A stretch of DNA of 64,000 nt, from NCBI RefSeq assembly GCF_014138265.1, contig NZ_JACGXL010000001.1:496001-560000 (forward strand). Direction: 5' to 3'. The DNA is from Dokdonella fugitiva. GTDB taxonomy: Bacteria > Pseudomonadota > Gammaproteobacteria > Xanthomonadales > Rhodanobacteraceae. This document shows, piece after piece, positions 55,430 to 64,000 of the stretch; positions within the stretch are counted from its first letter, which is position 1, and the number at the start of each line of letters is the position of its first letter. A program made the position numbers and the translations under genes. Under the pieces are notes generated by a model. The model searched no databases. It saw nothing but the letters and a program-made list of their open reading frames with translations, and was not told where the DNA came from.

Positions 55430-56479
55430 ATGACCACGCCGTTCCGAGCCGCGTACCTGTCCATCGCGCTGTTCGCCGCAGCGACCACGCGAGCGGCGGC
55501 GCACGAAGCGTGCGTCTCGACCGCTGCAGAACTCCAGCAGGCGCTGGCCGACGCCTCCGACGGCGGGCCGTATGTGGCGGAGGACAACCTCGTCAAGCTC
55601 GCCACAGGCACCTATCGGACGGGAGCGGCAACGTCGAACGGCCCGTTCTTCTTCTACTCGAGTCATTCGACCACGAGCCTCACGCTCTACGGCGGATACG
55701 GACCCGGCTGCAGCGGCGGCCGCCATGCGGCCGCCGACACGATCCTCGACGGACGCGGCTCCACCGCCGTGCTCGTCCTGCGCAGCAAGCAGGGCCCGCT
55801 CGCCGTGACGCACCTGACCTTGCAGAACGGCGACAGCGACGCGCCCGGCGCAGGCCTGCAGATCAACTACCTCGTCACCGTCGAAAGTTCGGTGCAGGTC
55901 GACCACGTGATCATCCGCGGCAACCACAGCAGCGTCGATGCCGGAGGCCTCTACGCATCGGGCGCCGCATCGGCCGGATCGGCCGTGACGCTCACCGACG
56001 CCCTGATCGTCGACAACGCGTCGGACGCGAACTACGGCGGCGCCTACGTCACGCCGTACGGCGACACGGCGCTGGTCGATCACGCGACCATCGCGCGCAA
56101 CGCCGCCGCAGCCACCAGCGATCGCGTCGGTGGCCTCTATTGCGGCGGAACCGCGTTGTGCAACGTCTTCGATACGATCGCCTGGAACAACAGCAACGTC
56201 GGCCTCTACTTCGATTCGCCGGCCGCGCTCGTCTGCGACGACTACGGCGCGATCGGCGGTGCGGTACCCGACTATGTCGCGAACGTGCATTCGGTCTCGC
56301 CGGCGTTCGTCGATGCAGAGAACGGCGACTACCACCTGGGAGCGGGGTCGCCGCTGTTCGGGCTCTGCGCGGCCGGCAACGGTACGACCGACCTCGACGA
56401 TCATCCATTCCCGGGCCGCGGCAGCGCCGACGTCGGCGCCTACGAGGACACGATCTTCGTCGACGGCATCGACGGCTGA
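55430..56479 (+). CDS. Exported beta-helix protein with choice-of-anchor Q-like ending and D-x-I-F tail
   Basis: 349 residues. A signal peptide (A-A-Y-L-S-I-A-L-F-A-A-A-T-T-R-A-A-A) is followed by C-V-S-T-A-A-E-L-Q-Q-A-L, a start common in CSLREA-type exported proteins, then a short beta-helix (A-G-G-L-Y-A, V-G-G-L-Y-C). The end has A-D-V-G-A-Y-E, similar to a choice-of-anchor Q block, and the last ten residues hold D-T-I-F-V-D-G-I-D (56447-56473). The ATG at 55430 follows GGAG. Function unknown; probably displayed at the cell surface. Confidence 0.85.
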   Translation: MTTPFRAAYLSIALFAAATTRAAAHEACVSTAAELQQALADASDGGPYVAEDNLVKLATGTYRTGAATSNGPFFFYSSHSTTSLTLYGGYGPGCSGGRHAAADTILDGRGSTAVLVLRSKQGPLAVTHLTLQNGDSDAPGAGLQINYLVTVESSVQVDHVIIRGNHSSVDAGGLYASGAASAGSAVTLTDALIVDNASDANYGGAYVTPYGDTALVDHATIARNAAAATSDRVGGLYCGGTALCNVFDTIAWNNSNVGLYFDSPAALVCDDYGAIGGAVPDYVANVHSVSPAFVDAENGDYHLGAGSPLFGLCAAGNGTTDLDDHPFPGRGSADVGAYEDTIFVDGIDG

Positions 56480-56557
56480 GAGCGTCGACGCGCACCAGCG
56501 CCGCGTACATGACCGACGGCGGTTCCCGCGCGAGAGGAACTGTTCTACGCTCGCCCG

Positions 56558-56998
56558 ATGAACCCCGAACAGAAACGCACCGCCGGCGCGCTCGTGCGAG
56601 CGGTCGTCCTGCTGCAGCTGAAGCTGCTCCTGAACGCCGCGCGCGACCTCGTTCTGATCCCGCTCGCACTCATCGCCGCCGGCGCTGACCTCGTCCTGCT
56701 GAAGACGGACGAGCCGCGCTTCTTCCGCGCCGTGCTGCGCCTGGGCGAGCGGTCCGACCGCTGGATCGACGTCTGGTCGGGTGGGCGCGAAGCCCACGAG
56801 GATCCGCGCGAGAACGTCGACGCCCTGCTCGCCCGGGTCGAGGACGTCGTGCGTGATCCGCAAGCCGGTGCGCGACGCGCACGCGTGCTCAAGCGCTGGG
56901 CAGAACGCCAGGTGTCGCGCGCCCGGCAACGTGCCGCGCGACCGACGCTGGCTGACCCTGCCTCGGGCCGGCCACCACGGTCGGACATGACGCTGTAG
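56558..56998 (+). CDS. Hypothetical membrane-associated protein
   Basis: 146 residues. One hydrophobic region (L-L-Q-L-K-L-L-L-N-A-A-R-D-L-V-L-I-P-L-A, about 17-46) then a charged, Arg-rich tail. I do not recognise the family. The ATG at 56558 has a reasonable spacing to AGAGGA. The stop codon is inside an 18-base dyad. Confidence 0.55.
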   Translation: MNPEQKRTAGALVRAVVLLQLKLLLNAARDLVLIPLALIAAGADLVLLKTDEPRFFRAVLRLGERSDRWIDVWSGGREAHEDPRENVDALLARVEDVVRDPQAGARRARVLKRWAERQVSRARQRAARPTLADPASGRPPRSDMTL

Positions 56999-57011
56999 GA
57001 ATTTTCCTACA
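56994..57011. other. Perfect 18-base dyad over a stop codon
   Basis: TGTAGGAATTTTCCTACA, an eight-base stem with a TT centre, and the TAG stop of the preceding gene lies within it. There is no T-tract, so it may be an operator for the following iminopeptidase gene or a weak terminator. Confidence 0.45.
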
Positions 57012-57215
57012 CGAAGGCGCGGCGATCAGCCATCGCGCGCGCTTTCGGTGACGCGCAATCTGGCTTCGCCCGGGACCACCTCGCGCCAGGATTGGGCGCC
57101 CCGATGTGGGCACGGAAGCCTCCCCGGGCATTGCGCGACCGCTGCCACATTCTCCCGCGCCGTCGTGCCCCTCCCTGCTTCGGTTAAGCTCCCGTGGGCA
57201 TCCACGGAGTCCCGC

Positions 57216-58175
57216 ATGCGCGAGCTGTATCCGGACATCGAGCCCTATCGCACCGATCGCCTCGCGGTGGACGACCTGCACACCTTGCACATCGAGGAGT
57301 GCGGCAATCCGCACGGGCTGCCCGTCGTGTTCCTGCACGGCGGCCCCGGTGCCGGTGTTTCGACCTACCATCGTCGCTTCTTCGACCCCGCGCGCTACCG
57401 CATCGTGCTGTTCGACCAGCGCGGCGCTGGCAAGTCGACGCCGCACGCGGAGCTGCGCGACAACACCACGCAGCACCTCGTCGCCGACATCGAGAAGATC
57501 CGCGTCCATTGCGGCATCGAGCGCTGGGTCGTGTTCGGCGGTTCGTGGGGTTCGACGCTCGCGCTCGCCTATGCGCAGGTCCATCCGGAGCGCGTGCTCG
57601 GGCTCGTGCTGCGTGGCATCTTCCTCGGCCGCCCCGGCGAGCTGCGCTGGTTCAACGAGCTCGACGGCGGCGCGCGCTGGATCTTCCCGGAACGCTGGCA
57701 GCGCTATCTCGACTACATCCCCGAAGCCGAACACGGCGAGCTCGTCGAAGCCTACTGGCGCCGCCTCGACGATCCCGATCCCGACGTGCGGCTCGCCGCC
57801 GCGCTCGCCTGGGGCTGGTGGGAAGGCGGCAGCACGACGCTCGTGCACGACCCGCGGGAGAGCGGCAATTTCGAGGAACCCGCCATCGCGATCAGCGTCG
57901 CCCGCGCCGAGGCGCACTATTTCCGCCATCGCGTCTTCCTCGAGCCCGACCAGCTGCTGCGCGGCGTCGATCGGATCCGCCACATCCCGGCGACGATCGT
58001 GCACGGCCGCTACGACATCATCTGCCCGGTGAAGAGCGCGATCGACCTCGCCGCGGCATGGCCGGAGGCCTCGTTGCACATCGTGCTCGCCGGGCACAGC
58101 GCCGCCGATCCCGCTATCGTCGACGTGCTCGTCGGCGCGACCGACGCACTCGCGAATCGTTTCGCGGTTCGCTGA
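57216..58175 (+). CDS. pip: Proline iminopeptidase
   Basis: 319 residues, alpha/beta hydrolase. H-G-G-P-G-A-G oxyanion-hole region, the nucleophile serine in G-G-S-W-G-S-T-L, the aspartate in V-H-G-R-Y-D-I-I-C-P and the histidine in L-A-G-H-S-A. W-G-W-W-E-G-G-S and the R-x-E-x-H-Y-F segment are typical of the prolyl aminopeptidase family. It removes N-terminal proline from peptides, in the cytoplasm. The ATG at 57216 follows GGAG. Confidence 0.93.
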   Translation: MRELYPDIEPYRTDRLAVDDLHTLHIEECGNPHGLPVVFLHGGPGAGVSTYHRRFFDPARYRIVLFDQRGAGKSTPHAELRDNTTQHLVADIEKIRVHCGIERWVVFGGSWGSTLALAYAQVHPERVLGLVLRGIFLGRPGELRWFNELDGGARWIFPERWQRYLDYIPEAEHGELVEAYWRRLDDPDPDVRLAAALAWGWWEGGSTTLVHDPRESGNFEEPAIAISVARAEAHYFRHRVFLEPDQLLRGVDRIRHIPATIVHGRYDIICPVKSAIDLAAAWPEASLHIVLAGHSAADPAIVDVLVGATDALANRFAVR

Positions 58176-58189
58176 CGCGGGAAGGACCC

Positions 58190-59293
58190 TCAGCCGCCCG
58201 CGCGCTTGAGGCAGCGCTGGTAGCGCTCGTCGACGCGACTCGCGAACCATGCGGTGGTGAGCTGGCGCGTGATCTTCGGGCTGTGCAGCGCGATGCCGGG
58301 CACGAGCGCGCGCGGCAGCGGCTCGTGTCCGCCGCGCTCGGCGAGTTCGAACACGCGCTCGTACAGGGACGAGCGCTCGAACGCTTCGCTTTCGCCGCGT
58401 TCGAGGGCGCGGCGGATGTCGCGCTCGTCGAGGTCGATGCGCCGCGCGAGGGTGCGCAGCGCCCGTTCGGTCTGGCCCGGATCATCGAACGACGCATCGG
58501 GTCGCAGCACGTCGCCGTCGAGCGCGAGCGGCACCCCGGAGGCGACGCTCGCCGCGTTCTGGAAGGCCGCGTTCCGGCTCGCATACCAGCCGGCGTTGAA
58601 ATCGGCGAAGCGGTAGATCGCCTTCGGATAAGGCGCGCGATAGCCGAGCAGGTGCGCGGCGCCGAACCAGAGGCCGCCACGCCGGCTGAAGACCTCGTGG
58701 CGGATCGAACCGTCGATCGGGTACGGATAGCCCTTCGCGTGCGCCTCGGCGAATGCGATGCTCACCTGCATCGGCCCCGCCGTGTGCACCGGATTGAGCC
58801 TCCCGAACAGGCGCTGGCCGAGCGGCACCATGCCGATGAAGTCCTCGAACATCGCGCTCATGTCCTTCTCGGTGCGCACCGACGCGAGGCGTTCGCGATA
58901 GCTGCGTCCATCCGGCGAGTCGATGCGCAGGGCTGCGTCGACGAGGAAGTCGGGAACGTGCAGCGAGGCCGCACGTCGATCGATTTCCGCACGCGCGATC
59001 TTCGGCAGGCCGGGCACCGGCGGGTCGGCGCGGAACGTCGATTCCTGCTCGGCGACCGCGAGCACCGCGCAGAGGTTCGCGGCGGTCGTCTCTATCTCCT
59101 GCGTGCGCAAGGCCGCGTCGATGTCGGCCGCCCAGCCTTCGCGATCGGCGACCTGCGCGGGCATCAGCCGCACGATCTGGGCGCGCACGTCGGCGGGACG
59201 TCGCGGCGGCGCCTGCGTGCGTGGCGCGACGCAGCCAGCGAGCGCCGCGACCAGTGCGAACGGCGCGAGCCGCAACGCGATGATGCGATCCAT
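58190..59293 (-). CDS. DUF1615 family lipoprotein
   Basis: 367 residues. A lipoprotein signal with the lipobox L-A-G-C. The mature domain with A-V-A-E-Q-E-S-T-F, F-N-A-G-W-Y-A-S-R-N-A-A-F-Q and T-A-G-P-M-Q-V resembles the DUF1615 lysozyme-like group. A peptidoglycan role is suspected but not shown. The ATG at 59291-59293 has AGGAGAGG upstream. Convergent with pip, with 14 bases between. Confidence 0.83.
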   Translation of the reverse strand: MDRIIALRLAPFALVAALAGCVAPRTQAPPRRPADVRAQIVRLMPAQVADREGWAADIDAALRTQEIETTAANLCAVLAVAEQESTFRADPPVPGLPKIARAEIDRRAASLHVPDFLVDAALRIDSPDGRSYRERLASVRTEKDMSAMFEDFIGMVPLGQRLFGRLNPVHTAGPMQVSIAFAEAHAKGYPYPIDGSIRHEVFSRRGGLWFGAAHLLGYRAPYPKAIYRFADFNAGWYASRNAAFQNAASVASGVPLALDGDVLRPDASFDDPGQTERALRTLARRIDLDERDIRRALERGESEAFERSSLYERVFELAERGGHEPLPRALVPGIALHSPKITRQLTTAWFASRVDERYQRCLKRAGG

Positions 59294-59434
59294 CGATCCC
59301 TCTCCTGCCCTCGCACCCTGGTCGCGTGGCCAGGCTGTGCATCGATTCCATCATGCCTGCGCAGGAACTGCACAATCGCGGCCTAGCTTACGTTCTGCCG
59401 GAGGACGGCGCGACCCACGTCGAGGAGAACGACC

Positions 59435-60259
59435 ATGGCGAAAATCCTGCCCATCCTGCGCAGCCCGCACGCGACGCTCGCCGAAACCCTGGACGTGCTC
59501 GAACGACGGCGCCGCGTGCTCGGCCTGCTCGGCGGCGTCGGCGCGCTCGCACTGCTGCCCGGCGCGCTGCGTGCCTGCACGTTGATCCCGCAGGAAACGG
59601 GAGGCCCGTATCCGGGCGACGGCACCAACGGGCCGAACGTGTTGACGCAGAGCGGCATCCTGCGCTCGGACATCCGTTCGAGTTTCGGCTCGTCGGGCAC
59701 GAACGTCGCGCCCGGCACCCTGCTCGAACTCACGCTGCAGTTCCTCAGCACTACGACCGACTGCGGCCCGATCGAAGGGCTCGCGATCTATCTCTGGCAC
59801 TGCAACGCGACCGGCGGCTATTCGCTCTACTCGCAGGGCGTCACCGGTGAAAACTACCTGCGCGGCGTGCAGGTCACCGACGCGCAGGGCCGCGTGACGT
59901 TCACCACGATCTACCCGGGCTGCTACTCCGGCCGTTGGCCGCACATCCATTTCGAAGTCTTCGCCTCGCTCGCCGACGCCACCAGCGGCAACAACGCCGG
60001 CCGCACGTCGCAACTCGCGATGCCCGAGGCACCGTCGCGCGTCGTGTACGGCCAGGCAGCGCTGTACCCGAACAGCACGAGCAACCTCGACCCGCTCTCG
60101 CTGCAGTCGGACAACGTGTTCGGCGACGACGGCGGCGTGCACCAGCTCGCGACCGTCGCCGGCGACAACGCGAGCGGCTACACGGCGTTCCTCGAAGTCG
60201 GCATCGCAGTCGACGCGACGTCGTCGGACATCATCTTCACGGATGGCCTCGACGGCTGA
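59435..60259 (+). CDS. Exported intradiol dioxygenase-like protein, Tat-like leader and D-x-I-F tail
   Basis: 274 residues. An unusually long N-terminal region contains R-R-R-R-V-L-G-L-L-G-G-V-G, a twin-arginine-like leader. The domain is of the intradiol ring-cleavage dioxygenase type: G-P-Y-P-G-D-G, then Y-P-G-C-Y-S-G-R-W-P-H-I-H-F with two iron-binding histidines and candidate tyrosines. The last ten residues hold D-I-I-F-T-D-G-L-D (60227-60253). A folded metalloenzyme exported by Tat with this tail is a useful case for the motif's role. The ATG at 59435 follows GAGGAG. Confidence 0.85.
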   Translation: MAKILPILRSPHATLAETLDVLERRRRVLGLLGGVGALALLPGALRACTLIPQETGGPYPGDGTNGPNVLTQSGILRSDIRSSFGSSGTNVAPGTLLELTLQFLSTTTDCGPIEGLAIYLWHCNATGGYSLYSQGVTGENYLRGVQVTDAQGRVTFTTIYPGCYSGRWPHIHFEVFASLADATSGNNAGRTSQLAMPEAPSRVVYGQAALYPNSTSNLDPLSLQSDNVFGDDGGVHQLATVAGDNASGYTAFLEVGIAVDATSSDIIFTDGLDG

Positions 60260-60292
60260 CCGGCGCGTCGCGGACCGCTCGCGGCTCGCGAC

Positions 60293-61180
60293 CTACGCCG
60301 GGGTCAATCCGCCGATCACGTGGTCGGCGAACGCACGCGCGGCCGGCTTCGCCGCGCGACCCGCGGGAAACACCGCGTGCACTTCGACCGAGCCGGTATC
60401 CCACTCGGGCAGCACGCGTTCGAGCGTGCCGGCCGCGAGCTCCTCCCGGCATCCCCACAGTGCGGTCGACACGATGCCGAGCCCGGCCACCGCCGCGACG
60501 ATCGCGGCTTCGTGCGTGGTGATCTTCAGCCGGCTTTCGACGCGCACCGAATGCGAGCGACCGTCGCGCTCGAACGTCCACGCGGGCTGCCCGGGCCGCG
60601 ACGGCCCGACGATCATCGCGTGTCCCGCGAGCTGCTCGGGCGAACGCGGCGTGCCGGCGCGCCGCAGGTAGGACGGTGCCGCGATGACGACGCGCGGCGA
60701 CATACCGATCAGGCGCGCGGTCGCGCTCGAATCGGTGAGCGCACCGAAACGCAGCGCGACGTCGATGCTCTCGCCGACGAGATCCTGGCGCTGGTCGTTC
60801 ATGAGCAGCTCGATGCGCAGCACCGGATGCCTCGCCATGAAGTCCGGGAGTCGCGGGATCACCTCGCGCGCGGCGAAACCCGACGATACGGCCACGCGCA
60901 GCACGCCACGCAACTCGCCCGTGCCGCGTGCGGCGTGATCCGCCTCCTCGAGCGCGTCGAGGATCGGCTCGATCCGAGCAAGGTAGTCCGAACCGGCGTC
61001 GGTGAGGCGCAACCCGCGCGTCGTGCGCGTCATGAGTGCGACGCCGACGTCCGCTTCCAGCCCGGCGACGATGCGCGACACCGACGGTTGCGACAACGCG
61101 AGTTCGCGCGCGGCCTTCGAAAAGCTGCCGGTGCGGGCGACCTGGGCGAACACGCGCAGCGCGAAGAGCCGGTCGGTCAT
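60293..61180 (-). CDS. LysR family regulator
   Basis: 295 residues. N-terminal winged helix-turn-helix (V-A-R-T-G-S-F-S-K-A-A-R-E-L-A-L-S-Q-P-S) and the usual LysR effector domain (L-R-V-A-V-S-S-G-F, V-A-L-R-F-G). Divergent from an SDR gene at 61290, its probable target. ATG at 61178-61180. Confidence 0.94.
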   Translation of the reverse strand: MTDRLFALRVFAQVARTGSFSKAARELALSQPSVSRIVAGLEADVGVALMTRTTRGLRLTDAGSDYLARIEPILDALEEADHAARGTGELRGVLRVAVSSGFAAREVIPRLPDFMARHPVLRIELLMNDQRQDLVGESIDVALRFGALTDSSATARLIGMSPRVVIAAPSYLRRAGTPRSPEQLAGHAMIVGPSRPGQPAWTFERDGRSHSVRVESRLKITTHEAAIVAAVAGLGIVSTALWGCREELAAGTLERVLPEWDTGSVEVHAVFPAGRAAKPAARAFADHVIGGLTPA

Positions 61181-61289
61181 GCACGAATCGAATATGTGCT
61201 AGTCGAATCGGCAGCCTATCCTCGCGGCGCCGAATGAACAAGAGTGTCGTCCGGCGCCAATCGGGCGCAAAAAATGAAGGACGGAACCC

Positions 61290-62039
61290 ATGAACGCATT
61301 GAACGGCAAGGTCGCGGTCGTCACGGGCGCATCGAAGGGCATCGGCGCCGAGATCGCGCGCCAGTTCGCCGCGGCGGGCGCTGCGGTCGTCGTCAACTAC
61401 GCGTCGAGCCGGCAGGATGCCGAGCGCGTGGTCGGCGATATCATCCGCGCCGGCGGCAAGGCGATCGCGGTGCAGGCGGACGTCGCGCGCGCCGACGACG
61501 TACGCCGCCTGTTCGCCGAAGCAAAGGACGCGTACGGCGCGCTCGACGTGCTCGTCAACAACGCGGGCGTGTACCGTTTCGAACCGCTCGAGGCGGTGAC
61601 CGAAGCCGAATACCGTCGCCAGTTCGACCTCAACGTGCTCGGCACGATCCTCGCCGCGCAGGAAGCCGCGCGCCATTTCGGACCGCTCGGTGGCAGCATC
61701 GTCAACGTGAGTTCGATCGCGAGCGTGAACCAGATGCCGAACTCGGTCGTCTATTCGGCGACCAAGGCCGCAGTCGACTCGATCACGCGCGTGCTCGCGA
61801 TCGAACTCGCGCCGCGCAACATCCGCGTCAATGCGATCGCACCGGGCGCGACCGCGACCGAAGGACTCGCCGCGATGGGCGGCGTCGGCACCGAGTTCGA
61901 GAAGACGCTCGTCGCCGGGATTCCGATGGGTCGCCTCGGCCAGCCCGCGGAGATCGCGAAGGTGGCGCTGTTCCTCGCCTCGAACGACGCGTCGTGGCTC
62001 ACCGGCGAGCGCATCACCGCCTCGGGCGGCCAGCGCTGA
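61290..62039 (+). CDS. Short-chain dehydrogenase/reductase
   Basis: 249 residues, classical SDR. Cofactor motif T-G-A-S-K-G-I-G, N-N-A-G at about 87-90, catalytic S-x(12)-Y-S-A-T-K. Likely NADP-dependent, as in the FabG-like group, with an unknown substrate. The ATG at 61290 follows GAAGGACGGA. Divergent from a LysR gene; 109 bases lie between the two start codons. Confidence 0.93.
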   Translation: MNALNGKVAVVTGASKGIGAEIARQFAAAGAAVVVNYASSRQDAERVVGDIIRAGGKAIAVQADVARADDVRRLFAEAKDAYGALDVLVNNAGVYRFEPLEAVTEAEYRRQFDLNVLGTILAAQEAARHFGPLGGSIVNVSSIASVNQMPNSVVYSATKAAVDSITRVLAIELAPRNIRVNAIAPGATATEGLAAMGGVGTEFEKTLVAGIPMGRLGQPAEIAKVALFLASNDASWLTGERITASGGQR

Positions 62040-62048
62040 TCGACGTGA

Positions 62049-62076
62049 CCCCGGGCTCCGGTGACGGAGTCCGGGG
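62049..62076 (+). terminator. Hairpin after the SDR gene
   Basis: CCCCGGGCTCCG/CGGAGTCCGGGG with a GTGA loop, a 12-base stem with one G-T pair, ten bases after the SDR stop. No T-run follows. Confidence 0.6.
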
Positions 62077-62153
62077 CTACGCAAGCAGGGATCGGCGGCG
62101 ATGGCAGGCGTCTGCGTTCTGCTAAAGTCGGGCGCCTTCCAAGGGGAGCACCG

Positions 62154-64000
62154 ATGGCACGTCCGCTTCCGCGCAGCGCATGCGCACTGCTACTCGTCGC
62201 GTCCGCGACATCCGTCGTCGCCGCGCCGATCGACGTCGTCACCGAACGCTACGACGCCGCGCGCCTCGGCGCGAACCTCGACGAAACCGTGCTCACCACC
62301 GCGAACGTCAACGCCGCGACGTTCGGCAAGCTGTGGGCGTATCCGGTCAGTGGATCGGTGTATGCGCAACCGCTGTACGTGCGCAACGTCGCGATCCCGG
62401 GCCAGGGCGTGCACGACGTCGTCTACGTCGTCACGATGAACGACCGCGTCTACGCGTTCGACGCGAACTCGTCGTCCGGCACGCCGCTGCTCTCGCTCGA
62501 CATCACGAGCCAGGTGGCGGGTTCGACCGCGATCCCGATCCTCGACATCCTCGGCTACAACGACAACATCATCGGCAACGTCGGCATCGAGAGCACACCG
62601 CAGATCGACCTCGCGACGAACACGATGTACCTCGTCGCGCGCACGCGCGAGGCGGGCGCGAACTGCGGCCCGGTCAATCCGACCTTCTGCCAGCGCCTGC
62701 ACGCACTCGACATCACCACCCTGGCCGAGCGCCCGGGCAGCCCGGTCGTGCTCGGCGGCAGCGTCCCCGGCAACGGCAACGGCAGCTCGGGCGGCATGCT
62801 CGCATTCAACCCGAAGATCCAGGACCAGCGCGCGAGCCTCGCGCTCGCGAACGGACGCGTGTTCATCGCCTGGGGCGCGCACAGCGACCAGTTCGCCTAT
62901 CACGGCTGGGTCATGGTGCACGATGCGGCGACCTTGCAGCGCACCGCGATCTGGACGTCGACGCCGGACGGCACCGCGTTCAATGGCGGGGGCATCTGGA
63001 TGGCCGGTCGCGCGCCCGCGGTCGACGCCGACGAGAACGTCTACTTCATGACCGGCAACGGCACCTACGACGGCGTGCGGAACTTCGGCGAATCGTTCGT
63101 GAAGTTCGGCCCGACGCCGGACACGCCGATGCTCGACTGGTTCACGCCCTCGGTCTACGACGAACTCAACCAGGCCGACGCCGATCTCGGCGGATCCGGC
63201 CCGATCCTGCTGCCGGGCACCGATCTCGTCGTCGGCGCCGGAAAGAGCGGCGTGTTCTACGTCATGCATGCGTCCTCGCTCGGCCACGAATCCGCGGGCG
63301 ACGCGAACATCGTGCAGGTGTTCAGCAACGGTGGCCAGCAGATCAAGGGCGGCCCCGTGTACTGGAACCGCGAGAGTGGCGTCGGTCCGTGGATGTACGT
63401 CTGGTCGGACGGCCACAGCCCGATGAAGGCGTATCGCTTCAATGCCGCCGCGGGCACGTTCGACACGACACCGGCCTCGCAGTCGACGCTGTTCTCCAAC
63501 AACGGCTCCGCCGGCGGCGTGCTCGCGCTGTCCGCCAACGGCAGCACGCCGGGCACGGGCGTGCTGTGGTCATCGATGGCCTTCAGCGGCTCCGATCCGA
63601 ACAGCGGCGTGCACCCGGGCGTGCTGCGCGCGGTCGACGCCGACGACCTCACCCACGAGCTGTGGAACTCCGAGCAGAACAGCACGCGCGATCGCGTGGG
63701 CAACTGGCCGAAGTTCAGCCCACCGACGGTCGTCGGTGGACGCGTCTACATGGCGTCGTTCCCGAGCGACGGCGTCGGCGCGGCTGCCGTGAGCACGTAC
63801 GGACTGCTGCCGACCGCGGACTTCACGCTCGCCGCCTCACCCCCGAATCCGGGCGTGCATCCGGGCGACAGCGTCGTCTACGCGATCACGACGAGCGCGC
63901 AGCAGGGTTACACCGGCACGCTCCACCTCGACGTCGACGGCCTGCCGCCGGGCGCGACCGCATCGTTCGCATCGAACGACTTCGCCGCGGGCGGCAGCAC
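62154..64000 (+). CDS. Secreted PQQ-type beta-propeller protein, 3' end beyond window
   Basis: At least 615 residues, open to the window end. The signal peptide (A-C-A-L-L-L-V-A-S-A-T-S-V-V-A) is followed by a PQQ-enzyme-like propeller with D-R-V-Y-A-F-D-A-N, L-A-L-A-N-G-R-V-F-I-A-W-G-A-H and N-V-Y-F-M-T-G-N-G. After about residue 555 an Ig-like or fibronectin-like domain begins (L-P-P-G-A-T-A-S-F). A C-terminal D-x-I-F tail would be expected by analogy but is not visible here. The ATG at 62154 has AGGGGAG upstream. Confidence 0.85.
   Translation, partial: MARPLPRSACALLLVASATSVVAAPIDVVTERYDAARLGANLDETVLTTANVNAATFGKLWAYPVSGSVYAQPLYVRNVAIPGQGVHDVVYVVTMNDRVYAFDANSSSGTPLLSLDITSQVAGSTAIPILDILGYNDNIIGNVGIESTPQIDLATNTMYLVARTREAGANCGPVNPTFCQRLHALDITTLAERPGSPVVLGGSVPGNGNGSSGGMLAFNPKIQDQRASLALANGRVFIAWGAHSDQFAYHGWVMVHDAATLQRTAIWTSTPDGTAFNGGGIWMAGRAPAVDADENVYFMTGNGTYDGVRNFGESFVKFGPTPDTPMLDWFTPSVYDELNQADADLGGSGPILLPGTDLVVGAGKSGVFYVMHASSLGHESAGDANIVQVFSNGGQQIKGGPVYWNRESGVGPWMYVWSDGHSPMKAYRFNAAAGTFDTTPASQSTLFSNNGSAGGVLALSANGSTPGTGVLWSSMAFSGSDPNSGVHPGVLRAVDADDLTHELWNSEQNSTRDRVGNWPKFSPPTVVGGRVYMASFPSDGVGAAAVSTYGLLPTADFTLAASPPNPGVHPGDSVVYAITTSAQQGYTGTLHLDVDGLPPGATASFASNDFAAGGS

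Noticed and set aside
57026-57238. 70-residue minus-strand frame over the pip start
   Set aside because: It overlaps the pip start region, has no ribosome site and no domain.

Overview
The window is GC-rich chromosomal DNA of a gammaproteobacterium, most likely of the order Lysobacterales/Xanthomonadales (a Rhodanobacteraceae/Dokdonella-like organism). This is inferred from the gene order (serC-serA-pheA-hisC-aroA-cmk, smc-zipA, scpA-scpB-rluB), frequent 4-base ATGA/GTGA gene overlaps, and exported proteins that share a C-terminal D-x-I-F-x-(D/N/S)-G-(F/I/L)-(D/E) ending. I see no rRNA, tRNA, CRISPR array, insertion sequence or prophage.

Layout. 1-6.8 kb (minus strand): a serine/aromatic biosynthesis run serC, serA, pheA, hisC, aroA and a partial cmk, with a nested inverted repeat between serC and serA. 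6.9-14.3 kb: a double-FHA membrane protein, a PHA-granule regulator and a phasin, a two-domain fatty acyl-CoA reductase divergent from an acyl-CoA-binding protein and a TetR regulator (together a lipid-storage neighbourhood), then a BaeS/BaeR-like two-component system. 14.4-18.3 kb: S41 peptidase, a small exported protein, a VOC protein and an exported beta-helix protein. 18.3-27 kb: chromosome segregation and division genes (zipA, smc, bolA, yciI-like, scpA, scpB, rluB with a long disordered tail).

27-33 kb: a CsgG-like protein, an exported delta-60-repeat protein, and an ECF sigma factor overlapping a TPR-containing Ser/Thr kinase. 33-44 kb: small metabolic and unknown genes (GNAT, AraC, VOC, type II NADH dehydrogenase, DUF72, beta-propeller, class IV aminotransferase, EamA, MAPEG, amidohydrolase). 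44-50 kb: an XRE regulator, a V4R-PAS-GGDEF-EAL protein, a choice-of-anchor beta-helix protein and a TorF-like porin. 50.7-53 kb: a four-gene minus-strand operon of an unrecognised protein, an MglA-like GTPase and two roadblock/LC7 proteins. 53.5-64 kb: more exported proteins with the C-terminal motif, OsmC, a zinc-ribbon protein, proline iminopeptidase, a DUF1615 lipoprotein, a LysR/SDR divergent pair and a truncated secreted beta-propeller protein.

The most interesting signal is the C-terminal motif. Six unrelated exported proteins (genes ending at 18224, 28072, 48083, 53802, 56479 and 60259) all end in D-x-I-F plus a short acidic/aromatic tail, and two of them carry the choice-of-anchor ending seen in proteins with interchangeable C-terminal sorting signals. 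I infer an uncharacterised sorting, anchoring or processing tag. The roadblock/GTPase operon and the sigma-factor/kinase pair are the other systems worth following up.
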